Origin: Beta vulgaris subsp. vulgaris
Taxonomy: Eukaryota; Streptophyta; Magnoliopsida; Caryophyllales; Amaranthaceae
NCBI RefSeq assembly: GCF_026745355.1
Contig: NC_079208.1
Span: forward strand, 17,383,260 to 17,447,259
Length of the DNA: 64,000 nt
Direction: 5' to 3'
Part shown: piece after piece, positions 1 to 14,135 of the stretch
How the letters are laid out: the number at the start of each line of letters is the position of its first letter
How positions within the stretch are numbered: the first letter of the stretch is position 1
Notes under the pieces: model-generated
Database searches by the model: none
The model's input: the letters and a program-made list of their open reading frames with translations, nothing else
Told to the model about the DNA's origin: nothing
Position numbers and translations under genes: made by a program

Positions 1-1450
1 TTTAAAATACTCGAGTCCTCTCTCGAATGGTACTCAAGAATAATCGCTTAATTAATTAATTAAATCCTCTCTCGAATAGTCTTTAGTCAATTGATTAAGA
101 GATCCAATAAGTACGAAAAACCCCTAATAAAATGATCTAGGGTAAACATGATTGATGGAAAATTAATATAATAGGAATAATCAATTATGAATATATAAAC
201 TATAAGATTTATAACTTTGAAGGAATAGAGAATAACAATGAAAATAATGAAGAAAAAATAAAAACTTCCAATCAAATTAATCAAAGGTACCTTGAAGATG
301 TAGAAATCAACAAACTTTTAATATAAAAATTCAAACAAAGCTTCAATATGTTTATTTCTAAGAGAAACCCTAATAAACTCTCTAATAATGTCTAGGAATA
401 AAGCATAGTTAAAGAATAAAACATTCATACTAATTAGATACCTTTCAATTTTTAACGGAACATAAATGTCGCAGGTGCACCGCACAAACAGGTGCGAGAG
501 CACCAAACACACTGATCTCGAAGTGTAAAAATCCGTCGAAAGGTATGGGCGCACCTTAGTAAGTGGTGCTAGCGCACAAATTATTCTGCTTTGGTCGGAC
601 AGTTTAACTTAAAACGCGCATAACTCGTTCGTTTTAGATCCAAATTAAGCTTAGGATTAGTTGTTGGAAAGCTATCATCGAAACGAACTTTCAACTCCTA
701 CTAGAATTAGTTTCACTCGATATGTGGTTTGGAAGTTATTTCCATTTGAATTTCCCCATATAAGATTTTTTATCGTACTATGTGCTCCTTTGTGCGAGCG
801 GACATGGGTAATGGTGCGAGCGCCACCATTCCTTAACGTGTGCTCTAAATTCATCGCGTCCCTTGCCGACTTCACAACTCATAGCTGTGTTAGATAGTCC
901 TATTCTATATTAAGAACATGACAAAATAGGGTAAAATAAATACTAGAAATTCGGTCAAAAATAATGACTGAAAATCTAACAAAATATCACTACGATCAAG
1001 AATGATTAAGTGAATGGAATTAAAGGGGAGAAAGAGAAGAAAGAGGGAAAAAAGGGAGACATAAGATCAAAATGAGCTAAAAAGGGTCCATAAAGTGCAT
1101 TAGAATCGCACTTATCAGGCAATGAGAGGTGCTGGGCCAAACGATATAACTGATCTAATTTGGGCCCTAACCGGATTAGTTCTTGTGTGTCAGATGGATT
1201 TATGTCCATTAGTGAAAAACACACACACACAACATTCTTTGCCCTCGGTCAAACACCAAACAAAAATCTTAATCCCCAATGATTTTTGCCTCAAGCACAA
1301 ACACAAACTCCCATTCAAATTTCTTTCCAGAAATGGACTCCACATAACGACTCGGCCCAACAACCCATGTCGATGAGATGAAAGCCTAGTCAGTGTGTCC
1401 TTCTTTGCAGGCTATGCCATCTTCCCTGAACCCTCTTATTCTATTGAGTC
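1..1450. other. Unassigned repeat-like DNA, no gene recognised
   Basis: I see no convincing gene here. Around 470-900 the base composition rises, with recurring short motifs built on GTGCGAG and GCACC, unlike the AT-rich surroundings. This is typical of decayed LTR-retrotransposon DNA, but I cannot name a family. The short open frames on both strands overlap and show no recognisable domain. From about 1450 a decayed copia polyprotein becomes readable. Confidence 0.4.
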
Positions 1451-3082
1451 GATAACAACTTAGCAATGATGTAGGTCGTGGTATGTGGACCAAATTTCCT
1501 TTAGTTCAATTTCGGGACTTTGTGACTCATTTGGTCTATGCAGAAACTCCATCTCTTTCTACTCAGTCTCCACATTCTCCTTTAGGTACTCCTTATCCTC
1601 TAACACACTATATAAATTAAGAATTTTTTAAATAAATGATCATAAGTATATTGCAGCTATTATTCAGGTAATGATCCCCGGTCTTTTAAGGAGGCCATGA
1701 AAGATGATGGCTGAAAAGCAACCACTCAAGAGGAGATGCATGCCTTGCAAGACAATGGTACGTGGACCCTATAGTCACTTCCACTTGAAAACATGCCTGA
1801 GTAGTCAGTGGGTCAACTTGACCAAATATTTATCCAATGGAGATGCTGAGCGGCTTAAGTCGCACTTGGTTGTTTTAGATAATCATTAATAAGCATGTAT
1901 TATAATTGAAATGGAACTTTTCCCTTAGTTGCAAAGATGACCAGTGTTTGTGCTTTTCTTGTTTTATTGCTTTCAAGAATTAGGGGTGTCATCAAATAGA
2001 TGTCCACAATGCCTTTTTTACGTGGCGATCTTGAGGATGAGGTATATATGAAGTTCAATCCTGGCTCTGAGTGTTCAAATCCTAACTTGGTCTATAGGTT
2101 GTGCAAGTTCTTGAACGGGTTGAAACAAGCTTCGAGATATTGGTTTGCCAAATTAGTAACGACTTTGTAAGGGTATGGTTTCTTACAATATTATTCTAAT
2201 TACTCTCTGGTTACCTTCACGAGAGGTACTATGTAGATCAATATGTTGGTCTATGTTAATGATTTGATTATATTATGGGAATGATTCCCCTCCACTATGT
2301 ACTTTCAGACCTTATCTTCACGATTGTTTCAAAATGAAAGATCTTGGCTCCTTGTAATATTTTTATGGCATTGAGCTGGCACAAAGTTCATCTATCATAT
2401 TTTTATGTCAGCCCAAGTATACTATTTATATCATATCTGAAGCAGGCCTATTGAGGGTAAACCCTAGTGACTTCCCAATCGAGCAAAATCACAAACTCAC
2501 TTTTTGCCCATGGCGAGCTTCTTGTGAACCTGGAAGCCTTATAATTAGTGGGTCGCCTCATTTACTTGGTCATGACAACAAGCCTGGATTTGGCATACTT
2601 AGTATACTCTCACAGTTCATCATGACGTCCGTGATTCAACATTGGGAAGCCGCATTACGTATTATTTGCTCCTTAAAAGGCACGCCAGGCCAATGTGTCT
2701 AGTTGTGTGCTGATAGTCATTTATCCCTATAAATTCGGTGTGATTTGGTTAAACAACTTACCCCATTACTCGTAGATAATTGACATGATGGCTTGTGTTT
2801 CTTGGTCAATCACCTATTTTGTGGAATACAAAGAGACAACATATAATGTCTCGTTCCTCCGCAGAGGCGGAATACCGCTCCATGGTGGCCATTACTTGTG
2901 AGCTTTAATGGTTGAAGGGGTTTGTTATTGAGCCTAGGCAAGCACCACCCTAAAGCTATTTCACTCTTTTATGCTTGTTAGTTGATCCTTCATATGGTCA
3001 AGAATCCAATTTTTCATGAATGCACCAAACCAGCGAGGTGGAATGTCATTTTGTTCACCATCATATGCTTCAACAACGACAT
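1451..3082 (+). pseudogene. Decayed Ty1/copia pol (linker, reverse transcriptase, RNase H)
   Basis: Reading across several frames gives a copia-type polyprotein in the normal order. First comes the integrase-RT linker (YPLTHYIN, about 1600). The RT start follows (DPRSFKEAMKDD at about 1676; LRGDLEDEVYMKF and GLKQASRYWFAKL at 2020-2160; LVYVNDLII, a changed YVDD box, at about 2245). Then come the RT end (GSPHLLGHDN, about 2550) and RNase H (SAEAEYRSM, about 2860). Stops and frameshifts occur throughout, for example after the YVND box. The element is old and inactive. The RNase H region is cut at 3083 by an inserted LTR-like block, and the last part of the frame resumes at 5697. Confidence 0.8.
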
Positions 3083-5696
3083 TGTAATCCCCCATAATTT
3101 TAAAGGATTTTATAAATATATTTTGGTATTTATATATTTATATTTAAAACATAATCTAGTTTTAAAATGATTTGACTATTTAAAAAGGTTGACTATTTTA
3201 AAAGTCAAATGAAATTATTTTAATGAGTTAAGAAAGTTGAAAATATTATAATTAAGCATGCTTTGATAAAAGTTTTAAATACTAATTTATATTGGAAAAG
3301 AAGTCTAATGGACTTGAGAAACCTAAAATCCTAAAAGGATAAGGGAAAAAGAGTCATATTGATGATTAAAGTTCCAAATTATTTATCTTATTCATCATCA
3401 ATTTTCATTAAACCTTATCTCTTTTTCCTAAGCCCAGAAAGGAAGCCCTTTATAAGTATCCTAAGTATCCAATTATTTTACCCCACACAAGAATTATTTT
3501 CTCTCTCCTCACCTTCAATTCTCACGACCCTCTCTCCTCCCTCTCGATTTTTCTCTCTCCTCTTCCCACGTTCCTTTTCGTTTTTTCTTTCAAACCTTAT
3601 CTTCTTGTTCAAGTAATGTTTCTTCTTCAACAAGAAACATCACAAAATCTGTAAAATCGCCAAGGAATACCACCGTCTGCTGCTGCCGTGCTTCCTTATT
3701 TCCGGCGGGTCCCTTGCTCCTCTTGTTGGTTGTTTTCTTTTCTTCTTCCTCAAGATTCCATTAAAGACTATGCTTTTATACTTTCTGTCAATGTTGATCA
3801 TGATTACTAGTTTTAGTTTACTGTTTTAATAAGTAATCTTGATTCATATATATTTTACATTATAAGAATAAAAATTCAGATTTGTTTATTATAGTTAGAT
3901 TGTAGTTTTAATCTTTAAAGCATGGATTTTTAGGATTTTAATTACTAGAAAACCATAGTAGCATATTAAATACTATGAGATTGATTTTGATTATGATTTT
4001 AAACATGTTTATATATATTTAAAGAAGGTTTAGTGATTTTTAAAGTTGCTGGAATTTCAGAAAGGTTTTTATTGATGGAGTTTTAAGAATTTTAATTACT
4101 AGTATGGTAGTACTATGCTAGGAATTAAAAGTAATTGAGGTTTTGATATTAAAATCAGCTTTTGAATATATTTAAAGAGGATTTTAAATATTTTAGAGTT
4201 GCTGTATTTTTATTTAGAAGTATATATTGATTTTAGTTTACATTGATTTCTAGGCGGAGAATATTTCGTAGGAGACTTTTAAGGCGTTACAAGTGGCCTC
4301 CATACTAGTTTACACAAGGTACGTACATACCTATGTGCTATAGTTATGTGATATAGTATCATGATTTAAGAAGGAAAAGTTATAGTATCATGTATAGGAA
4401 CTTATAAGTTCATATGTGATTTCTAGTATGATTGAATTTTACATGTTTTATGCCTGTGTGCAAGCATATTAATTATGAGTTTGATTATGAGTTAAAGATT
4501 GTCATGTTTGTATGAAATTATTGATGCAAGCATGTGGATGGGAACTTTATTTATTAATTCACATGGGAGAATTAATATATTATTGAGATTGAAGCATGTG
4601 TATTCATGTGTTCCCTTATATTACTATTTTCACTATCTTATGAGAATTGTGGGCCTTATTTGGTAAGTTGATAAATTACGCCTATGTAAAGGTAAGTTGG
4701 ATTGTTGGCTTGGTTCAACAATTATGATGGATTGGATTAAAATAAAATAATCTTGGGTTGTAAGTTGTGATCACTTATTAAATCCTAAGATAAAAGAAGT
4801 TTAGTTGTGAATATTTGATTATTATTTATGTGTTGCTTATATGTGTGTGTCATAACAAGTAATAATTGGTAATTAACGTAAAGTGTGACGAGAATAGTTG
4901 TAGACTTTAGACTTATGCACGTCTAGAGTTGGACATTGGGAGTTGGAGTTATGGTGAGCGTGCCATGGCTTTTCTAGAAATGGATTGACCACCATCCCTC
5001 TTTTATTTCAAAGGTTCCTCGATATCGCAGGTCATTCTGAAATACATTCTGGAATATGGAGTCGCTCCCGTATTTCGTCTTCTTAATGAAGGCATTGTTG
5101 GTAGGACAGCTCGGTCCAATAACTATTCCATTTGAATAATAAAAAGATGTTTAGAGTTTAGTTCAATAAAAGTTGTCTGCAGAATGTTATATGATTATAT
5201 TATCATTTATCCTTGCATGTTATTATTAGTATCATGTTAGGAATGCTGATGTTTTAGTATGTAGTACTCAGCTTTGCTGATTACATGCTTTGTTTGTGTG
5301 TGTGATCATGGCTTTGCCTTATTGATCCTGTGATGATCCATTTCGGTGAGCAGATTCAGTATAGCATTGACATTACAGGTTCGCAGATGTGCATCATTGG
5401 GAATCTGGAGTGGAGAGAATGTGTAACTAGTATATTTTATTTTCTGCAGTTATAAGAACATATTTTATTAAGTTTGTTTGAGTAGACTCATTTAGATTGT
5501 TTGAATTCTAAGTACTTATTCATTTGTTTATTTATTTATTTATTTATAATAAAGTTTTAAGATTAGTAAATTGTTTTTCGCTGCAAAATTCTGAATAAGC
5601 CGATATGTTATCACACGGGAGATAATGCTTTGGTAATTCTCTAAGTTTAATATTATAAAGGTATTTATGAAAAGAGAGAATTATCGGGGTGTTACA
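3083..5696 (-). mobile_element. Solo-LTR-like insertion, about 2.6 kb, splitting the copia pol
   Basis: The block starts TGTAATCCCCC and ends GGGGTGTTACA, so its ends are inverted TG..CA termini of about 11 bp, as in LTRs. It sits exactly where the flanking copia RNase H frame breaks, and that frame continues after it. No gag or pol is visible inside. Read on -, it begins TGTAACACCCCG, close to the LTR-like start at 62273 (TGTAACAACCCG), and both have a CTGAGTAC-type motif a few hundred bases in. I infer a long gypsy-type solo LTR. I could not find a clean 5-bp target duplication, so the boundaries rest on the termini and the interrupted frame. Confidence 0.55.
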
Positions 5697-5800
5697 AACA
5701 CAATCGACATATGATTCTACAAAGGCACTTAGCAAGCGATTGTTTGATTCTCTTTTGTTCAAGTTAGGAATTTTAAAAATCCATCCTCCAACTTAGGGGT
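5697..5800 (+). pseudogene. 3' end of the split Ty1/copia pol, with polypurine tract
   Basis: After the insertion the copia frame resumes and reads STKALSKRLFDSLLFKLGI, the usual end of a copia RNase H. A degenerate polypurine tract (TTAGGGG, about 5794-5800) comes next, then TGTTAAGATAATATC at 5801, a plausible 3' LTR start. The LTR end was not found; DNA from 5801 to 6204 is otherwise featureless. The element is the same copy as the frame at 1451-3082. Confidence 0.65.
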
Positions 5801-6204
5801 GTTAAGATAATATCTTGGAAGGTTGTTTTTTAAAATCGAGTTTGCTAATATTAGTCTTACCATGTTTCCAACTCTTAAATAGCATATACTTACATTGTGA
5901 TATTAATAATAACGAGATCAAATGGTCGTGTTTGGTAAAGAGAGCTTTGAACTCATGTTAGAGAATTTGGCTAGTCAATTTTCTAATTTGAGTGTTTGAT
6001 AAAAGAAGTTTAAGATAGCTAAGTGAGCCTAACAAGCTCTTTTTTGCAAAAGATGGGAGGAAAAGCTTTTTACGTTAGAGGTTGGGGATGAGTAAGCTAA
6101 GTTACATTAATATTGTAAAGCTCTTGAAAATTATATTTATAAACAATAAAATATATAATAACGAATTATGTCCATATCTTTGTTTGTCATTTTATACAAT
6201 CCAA

Positions 6205-6236
6205 CTAGTTTTAGGACCCGTGCATAACGCACGGGT
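6205..6236 (-). other. Helitron 3' terminus: hairpin and CTAG
   Basis: On + the sequence is CTAG (6205-6208), a short spacer, then ACCCGTGC, a 5-base loop ATAAC, and GCACGGGT. On - this is the hairpin about 7 bases before a terminal CTAG that defines Helitron 3' ends. The base after CTAG on - is T, as expected for insertion into AT. Confidence 0.9.
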
Positions 6237-9200
6237 GTATTTATAGCTTTATAACATAAGTAAATGAAGTCACATAATAAAGACGAAACAAATTATAAAA
6301 TTTCACGAATTCTACATGTCATTTGGTAATGAGCAGAAAGTACAAATAAAAAAAAAGCGTTTAACTCAAACTAAATGTTTGCAAACACTTCCTAGTAAAC
6401 TACATTTGTTGTAGTTGTACGCACACCGTGTTCTTTATCAAAGGGGAGGATCTTGAGACCTTTTTTGCTCGTAACTCTGGACACGGCAACATAAAATTGA
6501 CCATGGCTGAAAACAGGTCTTGGGATATACAGACCTACATGGGACAATGATTGTCCTTGACTTTTATTTATAGTCATAGCAAAACAAACCATTAAAGGAA
6601 ACTGACGTCTCTGAAATCTGATAGGAAATTTAGTCGAGTCAGACGGGATGAGTGTCATTATTGGGATAAAAACCATTGCTCCGACATTACTTCCAGAAAT
6701 AACAGTTGCTTCAATAACACGATTGCCTAAATGTTTAACGACTAACCTCGTGCATGCCATTACATAACCCAGATGTTTGATCAATATTCCTTAGCAGCAT
6801 AAGTGGAGCACCAACCTTTAATCGTATGCTATGATTCGGGAGACCAGAGCATCTTATCATATTGAGGAATTCAGTGGAGTACATGAAAACTCCGAAGTTA
6901 CCCTCCTCTTTGCTTATAGCGTCCGAACTCAAATACACTTTCTCTTCTCTGTGAATGGTAGATAGAACATGATCATTGACTATCTCGACTATCTCATTCG
7001 TAGGGGCCAAATTGCTCTTTCTTGGAAATATTTAGCTTCCCAAATATGTTCATGTAGGTTTGGATAAGTGCTATCAACAATTGCTGAAATTGGATCGAGG
7101 CCTAGATCTATAAGAATATCTTTTGCAACCTCAATTAAGGCTTCTCCATCATTAGGACCTCCGGCCGCACCGTCTCCTACGCTTAGTATCCACTCCGAAA
7201 ATTCTCGCAGTTCATCAGCAGAAGATTTAGAAGAACCTGATTGAAGTCTCATATTGCGAGTAAGTGTTAGGACCTTACACGAATCCCAAAAGTAAGACGA
7301 ATTAACGGTAGCAAACACGATATCTTGCCTCGTTCCCTTTGGTACAACTGGTAATATCTGACGTAGATCACCACCAAACACCATAACTTTACACCCAAAC
7401 GGTCGATGCATGTTTCTCCTATCAACTAACCTCATTATGTCCCTCAAACTTCTATCAAGTGCTTCGAAACAGTACTTATGAATCATGGGCGCTTCATCCC
7501 ATATAATAAGTTTTGTCTTGATGAGAAGATCAGCTAAATCCGACCCAGGACGAATTCCGGCACATGTAGAATTCTCAGTTACATTCAAAGGGATACCAAA
7601 TCTCGAAAGCGACGTTCTTCCCCGTGGAAGGAGGAGAGAAGCAATTCCACTCGAAGCTACAGGCAATACAATTTCGCCCATCTTCCTTACTGCGGCACAT
7701 AATGTCTTCCAGACATATGTTTTTCCGGTACCTCCGTAGTCGTAGACGAAAAACACACCTCCTTCTTGACTCGACACAGCATCCATTACTCTGCGATAAA
7801 TGATGGACTGCTCATCAGTTAGACCCTTAAACAATTTATCGTGTTCCAACGTTATTTCCTCTATGTCGTAAGAAAGCTCATCTGCAATAAGCTTGTTTTG
7901 TCCTTCAAACATGATTAGTTCATCCGGAAATGGTATCTCACTAAATCTACGCAAGCTGTTGCCATTACTTTGGAGCATGGTTTCAATCTCCACCAACGCA
8001 AACGCTTCGATTTGATCGTCTGTTAACTGTAGGTCTGCGAAAACATAAATTAAAATTACACAGCAACAACGTATACTAAATATGCACATTTCTTAAGAAT
8101 ATATATTAACTATTTCAGGTATGTTGGTAGTTGTGTACCTTTATTTCTCTGAATATTGCGCTGCTTGTACAAAATGTCATCAGATAGTAACTTCCAAGTC
8201 TTATGCCAAACATCCTCCGGCTTCGACATACTCCCGGATAACAGTAACATGGAGAACGAATGTCTTAGGTAGTGCCCTGATTCTCTAAAACTCGCTTCCG
8301 TGATCGCGTAAACATATTCCTCATCATCATCAAGTAATCCTCTTGCATAGCAAGCTTCCTTGAAGGTAGGATACACTACATCATCAACCGTTCTAATGTC
8401 TTCATAGCACGTCGCTCCTTTAACAAAGTTTAGCAACGTCCTAAGATAGAACTTCTCACCAGATCCGGCAATACGTGGTAGATGCACCTATTGCAAAGCC
8501 TTTATTTCTTGGTGTCCATCCCTCAACGCCTGCTTGCAAACAAATTTTGTAGGAAACTCCACATAACTAATCGCCCTGGCTTCTTCATATTTCTCATTAC
8601 ACTTCATCCAAGATAGGAATTTCGTATTGTCGATATGGGGCCTGTCTAGTACGGATTCTACATCAGCATGGTCATTAAACAAAACAGTTTGCTCTCCTGG
8701 TAGATGGAAACTTAGCCTCTCCACAGCAGGAGTTCGATAATGGATGTTGAATCCAAAAATCCTCCAAATTACCTCGCAAGCCGAAATGTATCGACAATCA
8801 TAGGACATCTTTATCTCATCGATTTCTTTCCCTTCACCTTCTTTCTGTTTATCTTGGTATGTCGTAGCAGTAACCCTATCATGCCCCTTGTTTATATATT
8901 TGAACAGATACTTAATTGATCTTGACTGGTTACACCACTCAACATTAATATGTGCTCGATATTTACGTAGCAATTCAGCATTATATGGAACAACATACCT
9001 ATTGTCAAGATGAACTCCACCCTTATCAACTGTAGATCCGTTATCTCTTCGCCTGTAAACGGGATATCCTTCATCATCCACTTTAGTCGAATCAATAAAC
9101 CTCTTTGGAAAATGCTTACTGCATTGCTTGTCAACCATACACGGTGCATTTGTGTTTGCTGTACCACACATGGACCGTGCATCATGAACTCGGTGACAGC

Positions 9201-9439
9201 TTGATATAATTCTGGATCTTGACCTTCATCGGGAAACTCGGCAGAAATAATCTTATCAATATCTGAGGCTACGGGGTACTTGTCTTGTAGATGCATGAAC
9301 AACAAAATATGCGCATGCGGCAAACCACGCTTTTGGAATTCTACTGTATATACCACTGAAAATTGCAAATACAACAAAGTAAGGTTTAATAGTCATATTA
9401 TAGACAAAACATAACTATACCAGATTGAGGTAGTTCGGA

Positions 9440-9548
<109 letters not shown>

Positions 9549-11535
9549 TAAGTAAGGAATATGTGTTACATACCAGCCCTAACACTGCCAAATATTTTCT
9601 CTTACCAGTTGGTCTAGTTTCATCTTAAAAACTCGGCATACGATGTCCGGCTATCTTCTGGCCTGAGTCCCCTTTTCCTTACAAATCTAGTGATCTCTGG
9701 CCACTTAGGATTACACGTAAATGTTATGAATAAATCCGGATAACCGTACCATCTACAAATAGCCATCGCATCCTGATAGTTTTCTCTCATATAGCTATGC
9801 CCTCCGGTGAATGAAGCCGGCAATACTATACGACTTCCAGTTGAAGCTCCTTCCGTTTCTCCTCTTTCGACAGCCCCTCTTAAATTCTTCACATTCACGG
9901 CTCTAAGGCTCTGTTGGTTGTGTCTAAGAAAAGACAACCTTACAGCTTCAATCATTTTGTAGGCATCTACTAAAAATTGTTGTAACAACCTGCAAGATAA
10001 CCGTATGGTGGCCGCTTCTAAAGCTCGATCTTGTATCCTATATGCAAAGAACTCACGCATAGTGAGTTTAAATCTTTTTCTCGTCGAACCGTCGGTCGGA
10101 GTCTTATCTCTATGCATAATATCTGTTCTAAATCCATCTTCTCCATATGAAAATAAAAGCGGATATTGCATTGCCAGATAAGAAGGATGAAGCTCGAAAA
10201 TTTGCTGTCACTTTCCACTCTTTGTTTCTATAATTATATCTCTTTTATCAGCACTGTCAATATCTTTAACAATAAGCACAGCAACTTTTGATGCCGTTGG
10301 CAAAATTGTAAGTTCTTCCATTGGTCTCTCGTTTTCCAATAAGCCTTAATTTCAAAGTATCACACGTGTCAGATGCAAACCTATCCCTTGCCATTCTGAA
10401 AGTTTTAGCTAAAGGGTTATTTTGATCTATCATATCTTGTAATTGTGTGACTAAGCGATCCTCGAACTTGTCGGATTTATTTGAACTGTGAAGACATTTA
10501 TAAGCGAAATTGTTAATATGAAAAACAAAAATATTCAACTATAACAAATAAGCACAACTTGGTATGTAAAACCAACAATAACGTTGTACCTTGCAGCAGT
10601 TTTTCTATTTCTAACTTCATCCTCCGTATCGTATATGTAAAGTTGAGAAATCTTAGGACGTGCACCATTAGGAGGCAACAAACTACCTATCAAGTGATGA
10701 TTCTGTCCTCCAATTTTGTAATTATACGGACCTCGTCCTCGAGTTGTAGGGGCAATAATTCTTCCGCCCATGGATGTAAATGAATACATCATATTATATC
10801 CTCGTATGTTTTCAAGAAAGTGATTGCTTCTATTATGTTTCTTCTTTAATAGGTCGTCAATAAGTTTTGGTGGATCTTTCAGTAGAGGTAGTTGAACCTT
10901 CCCTTGCATGCAACATAATGAGAAGGTTGGCTTCTTTGTCTTGTTTTTTTATTTACCCTCTCATCAAACCACATTTCAGCCTCACAAAACTCACATACAT
11001 ATGTAGGGTCTCCTATATCCGAATAGCTATCTATTTAACAAAAAACAAAATGAATTAGTAAATTTAAATCACATTATACAGCTTCAAGCTGCACATTTTA
11101 ATTTCAAATTTGATAGCATGTGCATATACGCACCTGTAACGATCTCCATAGCAGCTACGACATTGTCATTATTGTCATGTGTAACGCACTCATCTTGAAT
11201 AGTAGCATCTGATTGAGCACAATTAGATGATGCAATATTTTTATCTTTATGAACGTCATATTCAATAATACGTGTTAGATATGATAGAAAATGAATATAA
11301 AAATCCCTACATCAAAATACGAATACTTTAATATAAACATAATACCATTTATAATTCTCCGTGTAACTGATCTGAGAATTGTTGAACTTCGAACCACATG
11401 TCTCTTAGATCTAACTTGGCTTTGTGACTGTGCCAAATCCAAAATATCTCCTGAAGACATATCACTACCTATAAATGAATTCTTTTTTTAGCCATAATCT
11501 TCAACTTGAATATAACATAGAGACCTATATTTTAA

Positions 11536-11538
<3 letters not shown>

Positions 11539-11588
<50 letters not shown>
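11539..11588. repeat. (TA)n microsatellite
   Basis: About 25 TA units form a pure run between small 5' exons of the Rep/helicase gene. Confidence 0.95.
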
Positions 11589-11589
<1 letters not shown>

Positions 11590-12349
11590 TTCGAGTTCTT
11601 TTGTCAAGCAATATGAGCTTTCTTTTATTTCTTGCAATTTGTGATGCCGTTTGTTTCTCTAAGACAAATTTTTGTACAAAATGTCAGCATCCAACAATAC
11701 AGCTTTATATGACAAAAAAGATAAAATAACGTAGCTTATAATATTCAATTCTAAATGTTATTTGAAACAAAGCACAATCGAAGGTAAACTATATATTTAA
11801 AATTAATACCGTTAATGGCAACACTTGTAGGGGTATCATTTGAGCTATTTGTATTGCGTGGTGCTTCAACAGACGATAGAGACGATGGTGAATGCAAAGC
11901 TATAAAAACAATTTATAAAGTTCTTAATGTTAGTGTGAAAACATTATTCATTTTACCAAATATACGTATTATTTATTTCTTTACCTCTATTCATCGTTGG
12001 AGTAGTACACACAGTACTTGAATCATTAGTTATAGTGCTTATTGAAGGTGAATTACAAATGGATTGCTCTGAAGATAATATAAATAATTAAAACAAAGTG
12101 TATATGAAGTTAACAATAATATTAGAGGTAATAAGTAAAAACAAAACTGTATACTAAAAACGTATACCATTAGTTGAGTGACAAATAATGTTTTGCCTAA
12201 ATATAGGTTGTTTAATTCCTATATTACGCCGACACGTTTCACATTTCTGTGATAATATTATTTTTCTTTTGTTCATTGCAGCGCGTTGTTCAATCCCTTT
12301 AGACACGCATTCATGTTGAGATAGCGAAGACTCTGCAAAATTGAACATA

Positions 12350-13476
12350 ATAAACATGAGTTATTAAATATACATATCATTGTAATACAGTAAAACAAAT
12401 AGATAGCAATTATAAATCCATGATATACCTAATTGAAACTAACTTTGATAAATGAAATAAAACATATATATCAGTGTTACATTGGTAGTGGTTATTTATT
12501 ACATATTTCATAATTTACATTATAATCTTTATTTCCCTTTTTTTGTATTATTTTCTTGACGAACATGGATGCAACTCAATAATAAAAAAGCAATAAATTT
12601 TGTATATACATCGTACAAATACAATATATGTATAATATAACGGACACGAATAACTAATAAAATATATCACAATTTATGTATTAAAACATGCAAATCTATA
12701 TATGGGTGGAAATACAATAAATATGGAATACATTTATTCTTGTAAAAGAGATGTATAATATAACATACACGAATAACTAATAATATATATCAAATCTATG
12801 TCGGATTATTTTAATATACACATATAACATAAACCATTTTGTTAGGACCAATATGACTTCTCAATGGATAAACATATATGGCCCAATATATATACTCTTA
12901 TTAAAAGTGGCCTAACTATTTCCTAACACTATTTTGTTAAGGCAAAATTATCAAGTACAACAAAACATTAATTTGAGTTGACTTACTTTGGGCTTTCATT
13001 TTCTTAATCCAACAACAAATATATATGTTGGAACTTTCCAACTTATTTCATTTATCTCAAATGTCTCAAACATCCTTCATTTCTCCATGATTTCTTTCTT
13101 CATTTCCACCTTCACTTCTAAAATTTCTCAAACTTTTCTTCTTATACCATTTCTCCTCTTTCATTTTTCAAAGTACTCTCTAGATCTATATACATGATTT
13201 CTTCTACCACCTATACATTTCACAAAGTTTAATTATATCTCAAAAATATACAATAATTTTGGCTTTTTTGGAATGTATAATCTTCCAATTTTTATTTTCG
13301 ACATGATTTAAGTGAAGATTATGATTTGCATGTTGATTCTTTGTCAAAGATTGCAAATTTTCACCAAGAAATACCTCAAATATGGATTGCATGTCATAGA
13401 TTCAAGATTTTGAGATGGTTTTTTAGTGTTTTATCTACTTTTGTTGCTTATATAAGGTAAGTTTTTTAGTGTTTTA
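12350..13476. other. AT-rich spacer upstream of the Rep/helicase
   Basis: I see no gene here apart from a possible 13-nt first exon at 12987-12999 (ATG on -, followed by the donor GTAAGT), which would splice in frame to the exon at 12168-12332. The rest is very AT-rich. Confidence 0.4.
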
Positions 13477-14065
13477 CAATAAATAAATTTGTTCAAAATT
13501 TATATATATAATAAACATGTCTATTTCTTCATTTGCATGTAACAAATAAAAATCTGTACAAATTTTTTTTAAATAATTCTCTTTCGTAAATTCCTGCCTA
13601 TTTATTAAATTATAATAATTTATATAAATGTTATATTTATAATAAATAATTTTGTTCGAAATTTATATATATAATAAACATGTCCATTTCTTCATTTGCA
13701 TGTAATAAATAACAAATAAATAATCTGTACAAATTTTTTATTTCATAATTCCCTTTCGTAAATTTCTGCATATTTATTAAATTATAATAATTTATATAAA
13801 TGTTATATTTACAATAAATAAATTTGTTCGAAATTTATATACATAATAAACATTTTCATTTCTTCATTTGCATGTAATAAATAACAAATAAATAATCTGT
13901 ACAAATTTTAATTTTATAATTCCCTTTCGTAAATTCCTGCATATTTATTAAATTATATAAATTTATATAAATATTATATTTACAATAAACAAATATGGTC
14001 GAAATTTATATATATAATAAAAATATCCATTTCTTCAATTGCATGTAATAAATAACAAATAAAAT

Positions 14066-14070
<5 letters not shown>
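13477..14070. repeat. Tandem repeat, about 170-bp unit, about 3.5 copies
   Basis: Copies start near 13477, 13640, 13812 and 13983, each opening with CAATAAATAAATTTGTTC or a close variant. Each also holds TTCTTCATTTGCATGTAA and CCCTTTCGTAAATT-type segments. Spacing is 163, 172 and 171 bp. The last copy is partial and runs into a TA repeat. It lies between the RPA-like and Rep/helicase genes of the Helitron. Confidence 0.85.

Positions 14071-14072
<2 letters not shown>

Positions 14073-14133
<61 letters not shown>
14073..14133. repeat. (TA)n microsatellite
   Basis: About 30 TA units in a pure run directly follow the last copy of the 170-bp tandem repeat. Confidence 0.95.

Positions 14134-14135
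<2 letters not shown>

Noticed and set aside
318..897. Open frames of 66-78 residues in the first kilobase as genes
   Set aside because: They overlap on both strands, lack recognisable domains and lie in repeat-like DNA.
3359..3616. An 85-residue Ser/Phe/Leu-rich frame as a secreted protein
   Set aside because: It comes from a CT-rich stretch inside a solo-LTR-like block; the composition explains it.
12880..12960. A Helitron 5' end on + (ACTCTTATTAAAAGTGGCC)
   Set aside because: It resembles some Helitron starts, but no matching 3' end follows and it lies inside the larger element.
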